A DNA stretch of 64,000 nucleotides from Chelydra serpentina. Lineage: Eukaryota; Chordata; Testudines; Chelydridae. Numbering within the stretch: the stretch's first letter is position 1; each line of letters starts with the position of its first letter. The stretch covers positions 310,001-374,000 of the forward strand of contig JBAIAC010000026.1 in the NCBI GenBank assembly GCA_037349315.1, written 5' to 3'. Positions 63,486 through 64,000 of the stretch are shown here, piece by piece. The notes under the pieces were generated by a model. The model was not told the DNA's origin, searched no databases, and saw only the letters and a program-made list of their open reading frames with translations. The translations under genes were made by a program, and so were the position numbers.

Positions 63486-63712
63486 ATCATAGACTCACAG
63501 AATATCTGGGTGGGAAGGGACCTCAGGAGGTCATCTAGTCCAATCCCCTGCTCAAAGCAGGACCAACACCAACTAAATCATCCCAGCCAGGGCTTTGTCA
63601 AGCTACGCCTTAAAAGCCTCTAAGGAAGGAGATTCCACCACCTCCCTAGGTAACCCATTCCAGTGCTTCACCACCCTACTAGTGAAATAGTGTTTCCTAA
63701 TATCCAACCTGT
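63486..63712 (-). mobile_element. CR1 LINE 3' fragment
   Basis: Plus strand has ATCATAGACTCACAGAATAT, GGGACCTCAGGAGGTCATCT and the reversed ORF2 C-terminus ([20 protein letters not shown] on the minus strand). Confidence 0.92.
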
Positions 63713-63769
63713 GAATATCCACAATTTTCTTCCTAATATCCACAATTTTCACAATTTTGGCCAGATTGT

Positions 63770-64000
63770 CACAGAGAGTATGGAACAACAACATGCTGAC
63801 CATCAACACAAAGGTCGCTGTGTACTGTGCATGTGTGTTAAACACTCTTCTCTACGCCAGCAAAACTTGGACCCCCTACACTTTGCAACAAAAGAGACTG
63901 AACGCCTTCCACATGCGCTGCCTCCGTCGCATATTTGGGATCACTTGGAGTGATCGAATAACGAACAATGAGGTGCTGGAACATGCTAAGATCTCCAGCA
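63770..64000 (+). mobile_element. Non-LTR retrotransposon RT C-terminal region, cut by window edge
   Basis: An open frame to the last base reads [75 protein letters not shown]. The LLYxSxTWT and RCLRRIxGIxW motifs are typical of the domain after the RT in a non-CR1 LINE. The clade cannot be set from this piece. Confidence 0.75.

Overview
This is a transposon-dense stretch of a vertebrate nuclear genome, most likely a cryptodiran turtle. Reasons: many CR1 LINEs ending in the (ATTCTATG)n-type 3' repeat; a tRNA-derived SINE carrying a CR1 3' tail (31113-31290), the structure known for turtle Cry I/PolIII SINEs; Penelope-like GIY-YIG elements; PIF/Harbinger and hAT transposons with MITEs; and a gypsy element with integrase ahead of reverse transcriptase. 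The species call is inference.

Host gene content is very low. The one convincing host exon is the first coding exon of a type II diacylglycerol kinase (DGKD/DGKH/DGKK group) on the minus strand at 6314-6463. It has a consensus splice donor, so bases 1-6313 would be its first intron and the gene leaves the window on the left.

Layout. 1-6313: putative DGK intron with a 54-bp minisatellite, a Penelope fragment nested in an LTR-like repeat, and hAT MITEs. 6314-6650: DGK exon 1 and proximal promoter with a MITE. 7599-12120: PIF/Harbinger transposon with a spliced Myb/SANT-like gene (plus), an intact 431-aa DDE transposase (minus), an antisense ORF in the Myb intron, and a CR1 insertion. 12150-13640: foldback repeat with a tRNA-SINE head, then GC-rich tandem repeats. 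13732-14262: minus-strand LTR-like sequence. 16356-26700: a stack of four nested CR1 elements plus a Penelope foldback and a MITE; the youngest CR1 (19467-24370) has both ORFs open. 27672-35094: hAT MITEs, a solo LTR, a SINE and CR1 copies. 38128-41267: CR1, Penelope and a hAT transposase remnant. 45225-45900: Harbinger right end. 45935-47008: solo LTR. 49290-49857: G-rich minisatellite. 54187-60770: a CR1 broken by a solo LTR and by a complete gypsy-type element (two 408-bp LTRs with no difference seen). 61508-64000: MITE, Penelope, CR1 and the start of another non-LTR element reading off the right edge.

The elements are mostly parasites of one another. Enzyme sources present are CR1 ORF1/ORF2 (which can also mobilise CR1-tailed SINEs) and the Harbinger transposase. 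The hAT transposase remnant shares its terminal motif with short MITEs in the window. The gypsy element keeps a D,D35E integrase core but lacks most of its reverse transcriptase and has a damaged RNase H, so it must depend on an autonomous relative.
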